DNA of 64,000 nt from Streptomyces canus (GCF_030816965.1 NZ_JAUSYQ010000002.1:10096001-10160000); one strand, 5' to 3'. Counted from the first letter of the stretch, positions 27,592 through 38,075 are shown. Notes: generated from the letters alone by a model not told the origin. Translations and numbers: made by a program.

Positions 27592-28239
27592 TCAGCTCGG
27601 GTAGCTGCGAGGAGATTCGTTGCGGAGCCTCCAGATCTCCTTCCACTGCCGGGCATGGTCGGCCGCCAACAGCGGGTCGGGCCCGTCGGCCCGCTGCACC
27701 GCGAGACTGACCCCGCATTCCATGCACAGCTGATGGATCCGGAGGGCGCCGTCGTACCAGGCTCTGGTGTTGTCCCGGTTTCCGCAGACACGGCACGTCA
27801 GCGCAGGAGCTTCATCCGGCGGGACTGAGGAACGGAGCACCCGGTCGACCACCGTCGGCAGCGGCTCGTGGGGATGAAGCGTCGGCTCGGGACAGTAGGC
27901 GATGTTCCCCCACCCACGCTGCCAGCCTCGCCAGGACTCGTCTCGCTTCACCTGCCGATAGCCACGCGCTTTGTCCGCCCGGCGACTGTTGGCGTAGGCG
28001 CGCTCGTCAGCGAGCCAGAGCTGTCGGGCTTGGCGCAACTCCTCGACGGCTCGTATGAGTGAGCCCGGATCCTTCTCCAGATCCGTGGGGATCCCCGCGC
28101 TGCGGCAGAGATGGTGATACGTGGCCCGGAAGCCGTAGGGCGCGAAGTGGACGAGGCACGACCGCAAATTCGTATGGCGGACGCGCGTTGGCAGGCCCTC
28201 GTCGTAGACCCGTCTCCGGTGCGTGTCGAAGCTGCTCAT
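27592..28239 (-). CDS. Hypothetical zinc-ribbon protein
   Basis: A 215-residue soluble protein. The C-terminal third holds a probable zinc ribbon: CRVCG near residue 153 and CMECG about 20 residues later. The middle is helical and charged (RAVEELRQARQLWLADERAY). No family is recognised. It stands alone on the minus strand. The two cysteine pairs support a real protein, possibly a nucleic-acid-binding one. Confidence 0.55.
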   Translation of the reverse strand: MSSFDTHRRRVYDEGLPTRVRHTNLRSCLVHFAPYGFRATYHHLCRSAGIPTDLEKDPGSLIRAVEELRQARQLWLADERAYANSRRADKARGYRQVKRDESWRGWQRGWGNIAYCPEPTLHPHEPLPTVVDRVLRSSVPPDEAPALTCRVCGNRDNTRAWYDGALRIHQLCMECGVSLAVQRADGPDPLLAADHARQWKEIWRLRNESPRSYPS

Positions 28240-28620
28240 CCCAGGACGCTAGATGGTGCCCCGCCGAGTTGTGCAGCCGGTCAGGGTTCGTGAACCCGCG
28301 AGTGTCTGCCCGGGGCGTGCGCCCGCTGTCGTCGCTTGCTCCCTGAACCAGGGCAGCCCATCGCGCAAGTCTCCCTGGCGAACGGGCAGTTCAACCGGAG
28401 GAGCCCACGATGGCCCTGTCCCGGAGGGGCAGGTGCGTCTCCGGTAGCGCTCGAGCCGGTGGACGGTCTCATCGACGCTCAGTCGAGCCAGCCGCCGGGC
28501 GACCCTGCGGCCCGCGACGTCGCAGACCGTCTCGTCCGTGATGCCGTGCGCCCACCGGGCCCCGTCCGCAGGCAGGTGCCGCTGGAACCCGGTGACCGGT
28601 AAAACTGCCCCGAGGCCTGG
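28240..28620. other. No recognisable gene
   Basis: About 380 bases. A minus-strand frame of roughly 119 codons is open but has no start codon and no known motif apart from a helical stretch (VAGRRVARRLARLSVDETV). It may be a gene fragment. Confidence 0.4.
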
Positions 28621-29511
28621 CTATGCCCGGTCGAGAGGAAGGTTCAGAACATCTGCGACAGAGTGCAGGGCGGTTCCCAGCGGGAGGCTGACGCGGGTAT
28701 GGGCGAGTTGGTCACCGCGGGTGGGATCCCGGTTGATGATGAGGACACGCTTGCCCGCCTGAGCGGCTTGGCGGACGAACCTGAGTCCGGACATCACCGT
28801 GAGCGAGGAGCCCAGAACCAGCAGCGTGCTCGCCTCAAGGACCAACCGGCGGCAGTACTCGATGCGTTGCGCGGGCACGGTCTCGCCGAAAAACACCACA
28901 TCGGGCTTGAGGATGCCGCCACAGTCCGCGCAGGGCAGGACGCGAAAGCCGGAGACCTGTTCGTCGGACAGGTCGGCGTCACCGTCGGGATTGATTCCCG
29001 CGGCCACCGGCTCGAAGGCCGCGTTGGCCTCTTCCAGCCGTACGGAGAGGTCCTGGCGCGAGGTGATGGCGTCGCAGGCCAGGCACCGGACTCTTGCCAG
29101 GCTCCCGTGCAGTTCTACGACCCCCTCGGCGCCGGCGGCCTGATGCAGACCGTCGACGTTCTGGGTGATCACTCCCGAGAGCAGACCGTGCTGAGCGAAC
29201 GCGGCGACGGCCTGGTGCCCGGCATTGGGACGGGCGCGGCCGAAGGTACGCCACCCGAGATGGCTGCGAGCCCAGTATCTTCGCCGTGCCTGCGCGGTGG
29301 CGGTGAAGTCCTGGTACGTCATCGGCGTGTGCCGACTCAGACTTCCGCCTTCGCCCCGGTAGGCGGGGATGCCCGACTCCGTGGAAATGCCCGCCCCACT
29401 GAGCACCAGCACCCTGCCGGCGCTCAGGGCATCGACCACCGGCTGGAGGTCGGAGGTGCCCGGCGGCAGGTCCGGGGGAGGGGTCCAGTGAAGTGTTGGG
29501 CGCGTCCGCAT
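28621..29511 (-). CDS. Sir2-family NAD-dependent protein deacylase
   Basis: A 296-residue sirtuin that removes acyl groups from lysines using NAD. The NAD site is GAGISTESGIPAYRG, the catalytic region is TQNVDGLHQAAG followed by ELHGSL with its histidine, and a zinc module has CLACD and CADCGG. The C-terminus shows LGSSLTVMSG and IINRDPTRGD. The ATG at 29511 (MRTRPTL) gives the usual length; the longer upstream frame has arginine-rich, non-family sequence. It stands alone; targets are unknown. Confidence 0.9.
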   Translation of the reverse strand: MRTRPTLHWTPPPDLPPGTSDLQPVVDALSAGRVLVLSGAGISTESGIPAYRGEGGSLSRHTPMTYQDFTATAQARRRYWARSHLGWRTFGRARPNAGHQAVAAFAQHGLLSGVITQNVDGLHQAAGAEGVVELHGSLARVRCLACDAITSRQDLSVRLEEANAAFEPVAAGINPDGDADLSDEQVSGFRVLPCADCGGILKPDVVFFGETVPAQRIEYCRRLVLEASTLLVLGSSLTVMSGLRFVRQAAQAGKRVLIINRDPTRGDQLAHTRVSLPLGTALHSVADVLNLPLDRA

Positions 29512-29900
29512 GCCTGCCAGGGTACGAAACCGGTCCCGCCTCACCCGAAACTTCGCAGGCCGCTGATTCGGATGACCTGGCCGTACGTGCCGGTGACGGC
29601 ACCGGCCGACCGTGCGGGGCCTGCCGATCCGCCACTCGGCGTTCGACCTCACCCGATTTCGGCGCCGGCCCGGGCAGCAACAATGCGATGGGCGACACAG
29701 TCATCTCAAGTACGTCGGTGGTGCGTAGCCGGGTGCCGGGTCGGCAGTGCATGCAGGCGTGCGGCCGGCAGTCGAGTGCCCCGGTCTGCTCGGTGCGCTC
29801 GCCGGGGTCCGCATGGATGCTCCGCACCAGAATAACGGCGTCCAAGGGGATGGCCTGCTCGATGCGTCAGAACGCATGAGCAGCAGTCGGATCCGCAGCC
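29512..29900. other. No recognisable gene
   Basis: About 390 bases between the sirtuin start and the APH-type gene. Overlapping short frames on both strands have no family likeness. It should contain the sirtuin promoter. Confidence 0.45.
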
Positions 29901-30647
29901 TCACATCCGAGATCTCAGCACGTCGACCTCACAGCCCGGCGCGAAGGGGTCGAATCCGTGCTCGATCAGCCAGCGAACCCCCAGCAGGCTTCGCAAGGAC
30001 CACCACGCGCGGATCTCGTCGAGGTCGATGTCGGTGCCGTAGCCGGTGAGGACGTCGTCGAGGTGTTCCTCGTGTCCGAGCGTGAAGGTGGCGAGGTCGA
30101 ACAGGGCATCACCGCGGCCCGCCTCGGACCAGTCGATGATGCCGGTGACCTCGCCGCCGTCGACGAAGACGTGATCGATCTGGAGGTCGCCGTGCGTGAA
30201 CGCCGGAGTCCACGGTCGGAGCGCGGCCTCGGCGACCTGGCGGTTGCGGGTGACCAGGTCGGCGGGCAGGACACCGTTCTTCACGAGTAACTCGCACTCG
30301 CCGTCGAGTTCCGCCGCCAACTCGTCGGGATCCCGGCGGCGCCGACCGCGCCAGGGCGGCAACGGTGCCTCGTGCAGCCTTCGGATGGCGGCGCCCGCCG
30401 CGGCCCACGCCGCCGACGACGCGGTCGACGGCTCGCCCAGGCGGCCGAGCGCCGTCCCCGGGACCGCGGCGATCGCGAGCACGGGCGGCTTGCGCCACAG
30501 GACCCGCGGGGTCGGTACCGGTGCGAGGGCCATAGCCTCGACTTCGACGTCGATGCGCGTCTGATCGGTGTCCACCTTCAAGAACACGTCGCCGACGCGC
30601 AGCGTCGCGCGCTCGGAATGGGCGACGACGACTTCGACCTCATCCAT
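29901..30647 (-). CDS. APH-fold phosphotransferase
   Basis: A 248-residue kinase of the aminoglycoside/choline-kinase fold. The catalytic loop is FTHGDLQIDHVFVDGG and the metal-binding aspartate is in GIIDWSEAG. The N-lobe is short (LRVGDVFLKVDTD). The ATG at 30647 (MDEVEVVV) is chosen over a longer start whose extra residues look non-coding. Such proteins phosphorylate antibiotics or small metabolites; a resistance role is possible but not shown. Confidence 0.85.
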   Translation of the reverse strand: MDEVEVVVAHSERATLRVGDVFLKVDTDQTRIDVEVEAMALAPVPTPRVLWRKPPVLAIAAVPGTALGRLGEPSTASSAAWAAAGAAIRRLHEAPLPPWRGRRRRDPDELAAELDGECELLVKNGVLPADLVTRNRQVAEAALRPWTPAFTHGDLQIDHVFVDGGEVTGIIDWSEAGRGDALFDLATFTLGHEEHLDDVLTGYGTDIDLDEIRAWWSLRSLLGVRWLIEHGFDPFAPGCEVDVLRSRM

Positions 30648-30897
30648 GGGCGCCAGTATCCCGGGGGTGATCGTCGACGTCACCGGGTTTATGCCCGGGG
30701 GCCTCGTGCACGACACCGACCTCTGGGCAGGTCGAGCCCACCACTGTTGTGCGGAGTCCGAAGGGGCGCAATGGATCTCGCGAACCTGTGCATTCGCCAG
30801 TCGCGGCGGTTGCGAGAGCAGCTCCGCTGAGCTTGCGCAGCGGATAGGTGTGTCCGGGATTCGGTGCGCACAATCACGCTTGGTGCAACCGGCTGGA

Positions 30898-31881
30898 TCA
30901 CGGGAGCGTGATGAGGGCGAGGCCTTGTGCCTGTGCGATGGCCAGTTGGGTGCCGTCGGGATGGAGCGCGGCCACGGGAGAGGGCACGTGGCTGACGCCG
31001 AAGCATGTGGCCTTCATGGGTACGTCTACTTCGGGCCACTCCGCAACGAGGCGCCCGGTAGCCGTGTCGAGCAGTCGCGGGTGGCCGAAGAGAGAGATCA
31101 CGTGATCGCCACGGGGCAGGAGCAGGACACCCGGCTCGGCGTTGGCGATCGGGTTGCGGTGGAGCCACCGTCCCTCGGACACCGACCACACACCGAGGTG
31201 GCGAGCCGGAAGCGTGGACTCCTCTCCGCCGCTTCCCCCTTCGGTCCCCGTCGCCAGTACGAGCCGATCGACGTCGAGCCAGCAGCCCGCTGTCACTTCG
31301 CCGGTCAAGACCGCCGCTGCCGGCAGCAGACCCTCCCCGTCCAGAGTGGCGGGGTCGGTGAGCGCGAGCGCCGTGTCGTAGACCATGGCGATCCCGAAGG
31401 GATGCCAGAACCATCCGACCGCGAGCAGGTACCGGCCGTCCGGGCTCAGGCTGAGCCTGGAGTGGAAGACGTCCTGCGGTTCACGCCTGCCGGCGGTCAG
31501 CCGCTCGCCGCTCGCCACGTCCTCGACCTGGAGCACGTTGTACTCGTCGGGGCAGTGCACGACGACCTCGCGCCCGTCACCCAATGTGCCCAATGCGAGC
31601 GGGTAGTCGTAGTTCGGCGCCTGGTAGTCGCTGCGGTTCAGCGCACGCACGACCCGTTCTCCTTCGAGCAACACCCCCTGGGTGCCGCGTTCCTGGTACA
31701 CCGCGGAGTACCGCCCCGAGGCCGAAGTGATCCCGGCGTCGAACGGAAGGCTCCACGTGAAGACCGCTTTCCGCTCCACCCCGTCGCGGCCCCAGCGCCG
31801 ACCGCATCCGGAGACCAGTTCGTCGCCTTGCCATGCGAGCGCTTTCGGCGCGGCCTTTACCGGTATCGACTCCACGGTCAT
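30898..31881 (-). CDS. Beta-propeller-like hypothetical protein
   Basis: A 327-residue protein with repeated beta-strand blades: LSLSPDGRYLLAVG, LVLATGTEG, HLGVWSVSEGRWLHR, VISLFGHPRLLDTATGRLV and VAALHPDGTQLAIAQ. This is the pattern of WD40-like propellers. No signal peptide or catalytic motif is seen. The start at 31881 (MTVESIPV) is a choice; the region upstream (MAMPFPPGFRGLDIDDQD in another frame, 31.96 kb) may be a lost N-terminus. It sits between two APH-fold genes on the same strand. Confidence 0.65.
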   Translation of the reverse strand: MTVESIPVKAAPKALAWQGDELVSGCGRRWGRDGVERKAVFTWSLPFDAGITSASGRYSAVYQERGTQGVLLEGERVVRALNRSDYQAPNYDYPLALGTLGDGREVVVHCPDEYNVLQVEDVASGERLTAGRREPQDVFHSRLSLSPDGRYLLAVGWFWHPFGIAMVYDTALALTDPATLDGEGLLPAAAVLTGEVTAGCWLDVDRLVLATGTEGGSGGEESTLPARHLGVWSVSEGRWLHRNPIANAEPGVLLLPRGDHVISLFGHPRLLDTATGRLVAEWPEVDVPMKATCFGVSHVPSPVAALHPDGTQLAIAQAQGLALITLP

Positions 31882-32042
31882 CGATGACCACCCCATTCTG
31901 AGAACCTTGAGCAGGCCCCTCAGCAAGCATCACCATGTCCTGGTCATCGATGTCCAGGCCGCGGAAGCCTGGCGGGAATGGCATGGCCATGCACGAGATC
32001 CTGCCGGACCCCACCCGGCGCACCAATGCTTCACAGCACCAG

Positions 32043-32939
32043 CTAGACGCCCTTCAGAACACGATCAAGTGCCGCTCGGCCTACAGGTCCCCAGTTCGGC
32101 TTGCCGCCGGGAAGGCCCCGGTCTCCGTTCTGTCCCATGAGCATCAGGAAAAGGCTCTTCATGGCGGCCAGCCCGCGGGCGCGCCGGATCGCCGCCTCGT
32201 CTGCGCGCGCGTACGTGTCGAAGAACCGTGAGGCGGTGCCAGCGGGTAGCAGCACCCATGCGGCGGCGAGGTCCCACGCCGGATCGCCGGCGAACATGTC
32301 ACCGAAGTCGACGATGCCGGAGAGCGTTCCGCACGAGACGACGACGTTCGCGGGATGGAGGTCGCCGTGCACCCACACCGGCGGGCCCTCCCACGCGGGG
32401 GCCGCAACCGCGTCGTCCCACACGGCCCGGACGTCGGCAGCGATGTCGTCGAGGGCAACGGCCTGGAGGAAGTTCTCGAAGCCGTCGGTGCAGTTCCTGG
32501 GATGGGCGCCGCGGTCGGTAGCCATCGGCGCCTCGGCGGGTGCCTCCACATGGAGCGCCGTAAGGAAGCCCGCCAGCGTGTCGGCCGCGTGGGCGCCGCG
32601 GCTGATCGAGCCGTGGTCCAGCGGCTCGCCGTCGACCCACGTCATCACGGTCCAGTGCTTGGGGAAGCGCTGGGACGGTTCACCGAACCGCACCGGGGTC
32701 GGTACCGGGAGCGGCAGGCGTGGGGCCAGCACGGGTAGCCACCGCCGCTCCTTGAGCTGGAGCTCCCCGGTGGGGTCCATGCGCTGCATACGCACGGCCA
32801 ACTCGTCCCCGAGGCGCCACATTTGGTTGCCCCAACCGCCCGCCACCTCGCGGATGGCCAGCCCTGCAAGGTCTGGGTGTTGCTCCTGCAGCAGGTCGCG
32901 GACCAGGTCTGCGGTGATCTCGATCTCGGTGTCGGTCAT
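32043..32939 (-). CDS. APH-fold phosphotransferase
   Basis: A 298-residue kinase. N-lobe elements are AGGWGNQMWRLGDELAVRM; the hinge is TVMTWVDGEPL. The catalytic loop WVHGDLHPANVVV and metal-binding GIVDFGDMFAGDPAWDLA are fully conserved. It resembles the Streptomyces phosphotransferases annotated as macrolide or aminoglycoside kinases, but the substrate cannot be read from sequence. It lies about 160 bases upstream, in transcription order, of the propeller-like gene. Confidence 0.88.
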   Translation of the reverse strand: MTDTEIEITADLVRDLLQEQHPDLAGLAIREVAGGWGNQMWRLGDELAVRMQRMDPTGELQLKERRWLPVLAPRLPLPVPTPVRFGEPSQRFPKHWTVMTWVDGEPLDHGSISRGAHAADTLAGFLTALHVEAPAEAPMATDRGAHPRNCTDGFENFLQAVALDDIAADVRAVWDDAVAAPAWEGPPVWVHGDLHPANVVVSCGTLSGIVDFGDMFAGDPAWDLAAAWVLLPAGTASRFFDTYARADEAAIRRARGLAAMKSLFLMLMGQNGDRGLPGGKPNWGPVGRAALDRVLKGV

Positions 32940-33324
32940 GCGAAGTCACAGTACTGAGTCGGCAGGCGGGGCGGCTCTCGCTCTCCCGAGCACTCTCTGT
33001 GATTCCTCCGCCGTCACCAATTCGGCTTCTGAGAGCCGCAGATCAGGAGATGGCGCCGCTCGAGATGGTGCGGGGCATGGCACAAGCTCCGCAGTACACC
33101 TGAGCCCTCCCAGCCTGAAGGCCGTACCCACACGGGGCACCCCGCCGAACACCGGGCCGCGTCACCAGCCTCACCCGGGAGCCCACCGAGCCCCGTGTGC
33201 GGCTGCGCTGCTGCCGGGATCTACGCCAGGAGCCCGGCTCGTAGCGATGCGGGCCCCGACCGCGTTCCGCTGACCAGCGGTGGTCGGGCCATGGTCGGGG
33301 CCCTCAGGCGGTCGGGTGCCGGTA
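32940..33324. other. No recognisable gene
   Basis: About 385 bases between the kinase start and the end of the DNA ligase gene. It should hold the kinase promoter. No open frame with a believable product was found. Confidence 0.45.
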
Positions 33325-35418
33325 TCAGAGCACGTAGTCGGCGACGAGCAGCGCGAATTCGTCGGGTGCGGCGAGGCGGATGCCGAGGGTTTCCGCCTTG
33401 GCCCGCTTGGAGCCGGCGCCTTCGCCGGCGACCACGAGGGAGGTCTTCTTCGAGACGCTGGAAGAGGACTTGCCGCCGGCCCGCTCGATGAGCTCGTTCA
33501 TCTGGTTGCGGCTGAGGTTTTCCAGGGGCCCGGTCATCGCGCCGGTGACGACGACCGTCATGCCCGCGAGCGGGCCCGCTTCCGTCTCTGCGTCCGAGGT
33601 GCCGGCAGGTGCTGCGGGACTCTCGTCTGCAGCGAGCGGGGGAGTGGCGCCCGGTTCGGTCATGTTCACTCCGGCCGCGGTGAGTCTGTCGATGAGCTCC
33701 GTGAGTTCGGCGAGTTCGGCGACGATGGAGGGGGCCTTCTCCGGGCCGATGCCCTCGACCTGCTGCAGGGCCTTGGCGTCGGCGGCACGGATGTTGTCCA
33801 TGGTGGCGAAGTGCCGGGCGATGCGGCGGGACATGGAGCGGCCTGTGCCGCGTACGCCGAGAGCGCACAACACCCGTGACAGTGGCCGGGTCCGGGCCGT
33901 GGCGAGGGCGGTCAGCAGATTGTCGGTGCTCGTCTCGCCCATCCTCTCCAGCGCCAGAAGCTGCTCACGGGTCAGGGCGAACAGGTCGGCCAGATCCGCG
34001 ACCAGTCCGGCCTCGACGAGCTGGACCACACGGGTGGCGCCCAGGCCCTCGATGTCGAGCTGGTCGCGGCCGGCGGCGTAGGAGAGGGAGGCCACCAGAT
34101 GGCAGTTACGGCCCTGCTCGCACCGCCAGCGCTCCTGGCTGGTGTCGATGGCGGAGCCGCACCGCGGGCACATCTCGGGGAACATGATCGGTTGCTCGTC
34201 GCCGGTGCGCAGGTGGGCGACCGGCGCCTCGATGCGCGGGATGACATCGCCGGCGCGGTGGACCATGACGTGGTCGCCCAGCCGCAGGTCACGGCGGGTG
34301 ATGTCGGCCGGGTTGTGCAGCGTCGCGTAGGTGATGGTGGCGCCCTCGATCTCCACCGGCTCCAGGACACCGCGCGGGGCGATGATCCCGGTGCGGCCCA
34401 CGTTCCACTCCACCGCCACCAGGCGGGTGATCTTCTCCACGGCGGGGAGCTTGTAGGCGATCGCCCAGCGGGGCGCGCGCGACCCGGAACCGGCGGCTCG
34501 CTGATCGGCAGCCAGGTCGGCCTTGATGACGATGCCGTCGATCCCGAAGGGAAGCTCGGCGCGGAGCGCGGCGATCTCCCGTACGCGCTCCAGGACCTCG
34601 TCCACGGTCGTGGCCGTGACGGTGGGCACCGCGGTGGCGTTGGTGGTGTGCACTCCCAGCCGGGCGGCCAGGGCCATCAGTTCGCTGTGGGCGAGCCCGT
34701 CCAGCCGTACGGCGAGCTCGGCGTCGGTGTCCGGCAGGGGCAGCAGGCCGTAGCCGAAGAACGTCATCGGCACCGTGTACGCCCGGTCCTTGGCCCGCAG
34801 CGTGCCCGCGGACGCGCCGCGCGGGTTGGCGAACGGCTGCCCGCCGTGCGCGGTGCGCACCTCGTTGGCGTGCTCGAACTGGGCCGTCGTCATGAGGACT
34901 TCGCCGCGCACCTCCACGGTGACCGGCTGGTCCAGCTTCTCCGGCAGCCCTTCGAGGGTGCCGATCGCGTGCGAGACGTCCTCCCCGGCGATCCCGTCGC
35001 CGCGGGTGATCAGCCGGGTCAGGCGCCCCTGGGTGTAGCGGGCCGCGACGGCGAGACCGTCGAGCTTGGCCTCCACGCTGAAGCGTTCCGCCTCGTGCCC
35101 GATCCGGCGGGCCAGCGAAGCCGTCCACGCGGTGAACTGCTCGGGCGAGAACACGTTGTCCAGGCTCAGCATCGCCACCGTGTGCGGCACATCGCCCTCA
35201 ACCGCGCCACCGGCGACCTTGCCCGTGGGGGAGTGCGGCAACACCTGGTCGGGGTGCGCGTCCTCCCACACGGCGATGCCGCGCACCAACTGGTCGTAGG
35301 CGTCGTCGTCGAGTGGAGAGGTGCCGTCCGTGTAGTAGGCGGCCGCGGCCGCCACGACGTCCTCGACGGCCTGTGCATAGGCAGCGGCGTCCACGATCTG
35401 CGCAACTGGTGTGGTCAT
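33325..35418 (-). CDS. ligA: NAD-dependent DNA ligase, probably an accessory copy
   Basis: A 697-residue ligase that seals nicks using NAD. The adenylation lysine is K118 in [11 protein letters not shown]-binding domain Ia at the N-terminus, the OB fold ([13 protein letters not shown]), a four-cysteine zinc finger (CPRCGS ... RCEQGRNC), helix-hairpin-helix motifs ([12 protein letters not shown]) and a C-terminal BRCT domain ([10 protein letters not shown]) are all present. The ATG at 35418 is preferred over one 15 bases upstream. Streptomyces usually have one essential ligA in a conserved setting; here it lies among accessory genes, so it is likely a second copy. Confidence 0.9.
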   Translation of the reverse strand: MTTPVAQIVDAAAYAQAVEDVVAAAAAYYTDGTSPLDDDAYDQLVRGIAVWEDAHPDQVLPHSPTGKVAGGAVEGDVPHTVAMLSLDNVFSPEQFTAWTASLARRIGHEAERFSVEAKLDGLAVAARYTQGRLTRLITRGDGIAGEDVSHAIGTLEGLPEKLDQPVTVEVRGEVLMTTAQFEHANEVRTAHGGQPFANPRGASAGTLRAKDRAYTVPMTFFGYGLLPLPDTDAELAVRLDGLAHSELMALAARLGVHTTNATAVPTVTATTVDEVLERVREIAALRAELPFGIDGIVIKADLAADQRAAGSGSRAPRWAIAYKLPAVEKITRLVAVEWNVGRTGIIAPRGVLEPVEIEGATITYATLHNPADITRRDLRLGDHVMVHRAGDVIPRIEAPVAHLRTGDEQPIMFPEMCPRCGSAIDTSQERWRCEQGRNCHLVASLSYAAGRDQLDIEGLGATRVVQLVEAGLVADLADLFALTREQLLALERMGETSTDNLLTALATARTRPLSRVLCALGVRGTGRSMSRRIARHFATMDNIRAADAKALQQVEGIGPEKAPSIVAELAELTELIDRLTAAGVNMTEPGATPPLAADESPAAPAGTSDAETEAGPLAGMTVVVTGAMTGPLENLSRNQMNELIERAGGKSSSSVSKKTSLVVAGEGAGSKRAKAETLGIRLAAPDEFALLVADYVL

Positions 35419-35805
35419 GCCGTCATCCTGCACGCCACCACTGACAACACCACTGGTTAAGGCGCCGGTGCCGCCCTTCGAGCCGGCGTCGCCTCATTGG
35501 CAGCCTTGAGTGCCGCGTCGCGGACGAAGTCTTCCGTGGTCTTTCGGACATGTCGGCCCGTGACCGCGTCCCCCACCTCGCCGAGGTCTTCGCGACCCAG
35601 GACACCCACGCCGCAGACAAGAGCACGGCCGCGTGGCCTGACCCCGCGCCCATGGGCAGCCGTGATCTGCACGATTTTGATGATCAACGTGCGGCCTGGA
35701 CCGGTACCAGGCAAGTGCGGCGATGGAGAAGCGGCGCTGGGAACGTCCCCGGACCCGGATGAAGGGTATGTGGCGCCGCCGGCCCCGCGTTCGGGTCGTG
35801 ACGAG
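35419..35805. other. Degraded intergenic DNA
   Basis: About 390 bases. One minus frame ends with [21 protein letters not shown], which faintly resembles a ribbon-helix-helix (DUF1778-like) antitoxin, but it is too short to call. Nothing else is recognised. Confidence 0.4.
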
Positions 35806-36972
35806 TCACTTCCCCCAGATCTTCCGGTACGCCTCCCGGTAGCCCGACGGGTCCCAGGTGGTGGCGCCTGCGCTGTTGCCGGCCGTGGCGATGTGCACCG
35901 GCGCCACGTATCCGCTGTGGGGACGGCCGGAGAAGGCGCGGTTGAACTCGTCGACGATCTGCCAGCCCTGGAGGGACAGCGGCTCGGGCACGGTGGCGGC
36001 CTGGTACTGCCTGCTGTTCACGCGCTGGAAGGCGGACGGGTCGCCGTCGCCGGCCCCGATGTTGAAGGGCGGCCCGGAGCCCTTCTCGCCGGCGGCGCGG
36101 AAGGCGGGGGCGGCGTCGGCGAAGTACAGGTCGTTGATGGCCACGGAGTGGGTCCAGCGGTCCTGGAAGCGGGACAGCAGGGAGGAGATCTCCTGGGGGG
36201 TGCGGCTGCTGGCGTCGGGGATCGGGATGTTCTCCACCGAGAGCAGCCGCACCCCCTGACAGCTCGCCAGCTCCTTGCGGATCAGGTCGGACTTGTTCCG
36301 CGCGAAGGGGATCGAGGCGTCGGTGATGAGCACGACCCCGGCGCGGCCGTCGGATTCGGAGATGATCCACTGCGCACTGATCCGGGCCACGTCCTGGACG
36401 CGGGTGGTCACGTTGGTGAAGAGGTCGGGCTGCCGGCTGGGGCCGGGCTCGGGGACCGCGTGCCAGCCGACGAGCGGGATGCCCTGTGCGGTGGCCCGGG
36501 CGGCCTGCTGGGCCGTTGAGCCGGGGTCGAACCCGCCGATGACAATGCCCGAGGGCCGCAGGGTCACGGCTTCGCTCATGGCCGCCTGGATGCCGGCCGG
36601 AGTGCCGCCGCCGTCGATCACCCGGACGTTCCAGCCGATGACCCGCGCGGCGTCCCGCACCCCGTGGGCGGCGCCCGCGACGCCGGGGTTGGTCATGGTC
36701 TGGGCGACGTAGACGATCGTCCTGCCGGACACCGCCTCGGGGCCGCTGGTGGGCCCTGCCCAGGGGATGTCGTTGCGCTGCGCCCGCGTGACGGCTTCCC
36801 GGGCCCGGGTGTGGACGGTGGGGCAGCCGTTCGGGCCCGTCGCGCTCTCCTCCGCGCTGTCGGAGGAGGAGCCGCGTTCGCAGCCGACGAGGGCGGCGGC
36901 CGTGGCCAGCAGGGCGCAGGAGGCGAGCCGCGCGGTGCGGGCTGCGGGGGCGGCCTTGCGGGTGCGGTGCAC
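35806..36972 (-). CDS. Sugar ABC transporter substrate-binding lipoprotein
   Basis: A 388-residue exported protein. The signal reads LASCALLATAAALVGC with a lipobox cysteine. The mature part is a LacI-like periplasmic sugar binder: TIVYVAQTMTNPGVAGAAHG, PSGIVIGGFDP, GIPLVGWHA and AGVVLITDASIPFA. GTG at 36972 follows GGAG. It is 44 bases downstream of the permease gene in the same direction; transcription order is ATPase, permease, binding protein. The sugar is unknown. Confidence 0.86.
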   Translation of the reverse strand: MHRTRKAAPAARTARLASCALLATAAALVGCERGSSSDSAEESATGPNGCPTVHTRAREAVTRAQRNDIPWAGPTSGPEAVSGRTIVYVAQTMTNPGVAGAAHGVRDAARVIGWNVRVIDGGGTPAGIQAAMSEAVTLRPSGIVIGGFDPGSTAQQAARATAQGIPLVGWHAVPEPGPSRQPDLFTNVTTRVQDVARISAQWIISESDGRAGVVLITDASIPFARNKSDLIRKELASCQGVRLLSVENIPIPDASSRTPQEISSLLSRFQDRWTHSVAINDLYFADAAPAFRAAGEKGSGPPFNIGAGDGDPSAFQRVNSRQYQAATVPEPLSLQGWQIVDEFNRAFSGRPHSGYVAPVHIATAGNSAGATTWDPSGYREAYRKIWGK

Positions 36973-37016
36973 GGGAGCTCCAGTGAGGGGATCGACGCGG
37001 CGGGCGTGCCGCGGGG

Positions 37017-38075
37017 TCAGGGCGGTGACGTCCCGCTCTCCGGCGCCGGGGAGAGCGGGGGCGGCGCGGCGGGTGTGTCGCGGGCCGCGCCGCCGCGTAG
37101 CCGTCGGCGGGCCGCGTAGCCGGCCAGGCCCACGGCGAGGAGCAGGGTGCCGCCGTTGAACAGCGGGACCGTCCAGAACTCGGCGCCCAGCTGGGCCATG
37201 CCGGTGAGGCCGACGGCGAGAACGGCGACGGCGACGACGGTGCCGAGGGCGTTGGGCCGGCCGGGCTTGATCGCTGTGGAGCCGAGGAGGGCGCCGACGA
37301 AGGCGGGCAGCAGGTAGTCCAGGCCCACGCTCGGGTTGCCGATCTGCTGCTGGGCGGCGAGCAGCACGCCGGCGAAACCGACGATCAGGCCCGAGGCGGC
37401 GAATGCGTAGACGGTGTACCGGCGGGTCGGAATGCCCACGAGGTCGGCCGCGCGCGGGTTCGACCCGACGACGTACAGGTACCGGCCGAGGGGCAGCCGC
37501 TCCAGCACCAGCCAGAGGACGGCCGCGAGGGCGAGCACGTAGAAGGCGGGGACCGGGAGGCCGAGGAACGAGGAGTCGTAGAGGTCGGTGAACGCGGGCG
37601 GCAGGCCCTGCGGACCGGGGACGATCCGGCCGCCGTCGGTGATCCAGCCGGTCACGGCGTACATCATGCTGCCGGTGCCGAGGGTGGCGATGAAGGAGTC
37701 GATCCGGCCGAACTCGACAACGACGCCGTTGAGGACGCCCACGGCCAGTCCTCCGGCCAGTACGGTGAGACAGGCGAGCGGCCAGGGCCAGCCCTCCTCG
37801 ACGACGAGCCACAGCACCATCACATGGGCCAGGCCGAGGCCGTAGCCGATGGAGAGGTCGAATGCTCCGGTGACGATGGGCACCATGGCGGCGAGCGCGA
37901 GGACCGCCGGGATCGACTGGTTGGACAGGATCGAGTCGACAGTGTCCAGCGTCGGGAAGGTGTCGGGCAGAGCGAGGGAGAAGACCAGGTAGAGCAGGGC
38001 GGTGAGGACGAGCAGGCCGTAGGCGCCGACGAGGTGGCCGCCGGGGCGGTGTCGGGGCCGGGGCGGCGGCGTCAT
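37017..38075 (-). CDS. Ribose-type sugar ABC permease
   Basis: A 352-residue membrane protein with about nine or ten hydrophobic helices (YGLLVLTALLYLVFSLALP is the first). Conserved RbsC-type stretches are GAFDLSIGYGLGLAHV, FIATLGTGSMMYA, VVGSNPRAADLVGI and FVGALLGSTAIKPGRPN. The start overlaps the ATPase stop by 4 bases. The C-terminus is proline-rich and likely cytoplasmic. It forms the channel of the CUT2-class importer. Confidence 0.9.
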   Translation of the reverse strand: MTPPPRPRHRPGGHLVGAYGLLVLTALLYLVFSLALPDTFPTLDTVDSILSNQSIPAVLALAAMVPIVTGAFDLSIGYGLGLAHVMVLWLVVEEGWPWPLACLTVLAGGLAVGVLNGVVVEFGRIDSFIATLGTGSMMYAVTGWITDGGRIVPGPQGLPPAFTDLYDSSFLGLPVPAFYVLALAAVLWLVLERLPLGRYLYVVGSNPRAADLVGIPTRRYTVYAFAASGLIVGFAGVLLAAQQQIGNPSVGLDYLLPAFVGALLGSTAIKPGRPNALGTVVAVAVLAVGLTGMAQLGAEFWTVPLFNGGTLLLAVGLAGYAARRRLRGGAARDTPAAPPPLSPAPESGTSPP

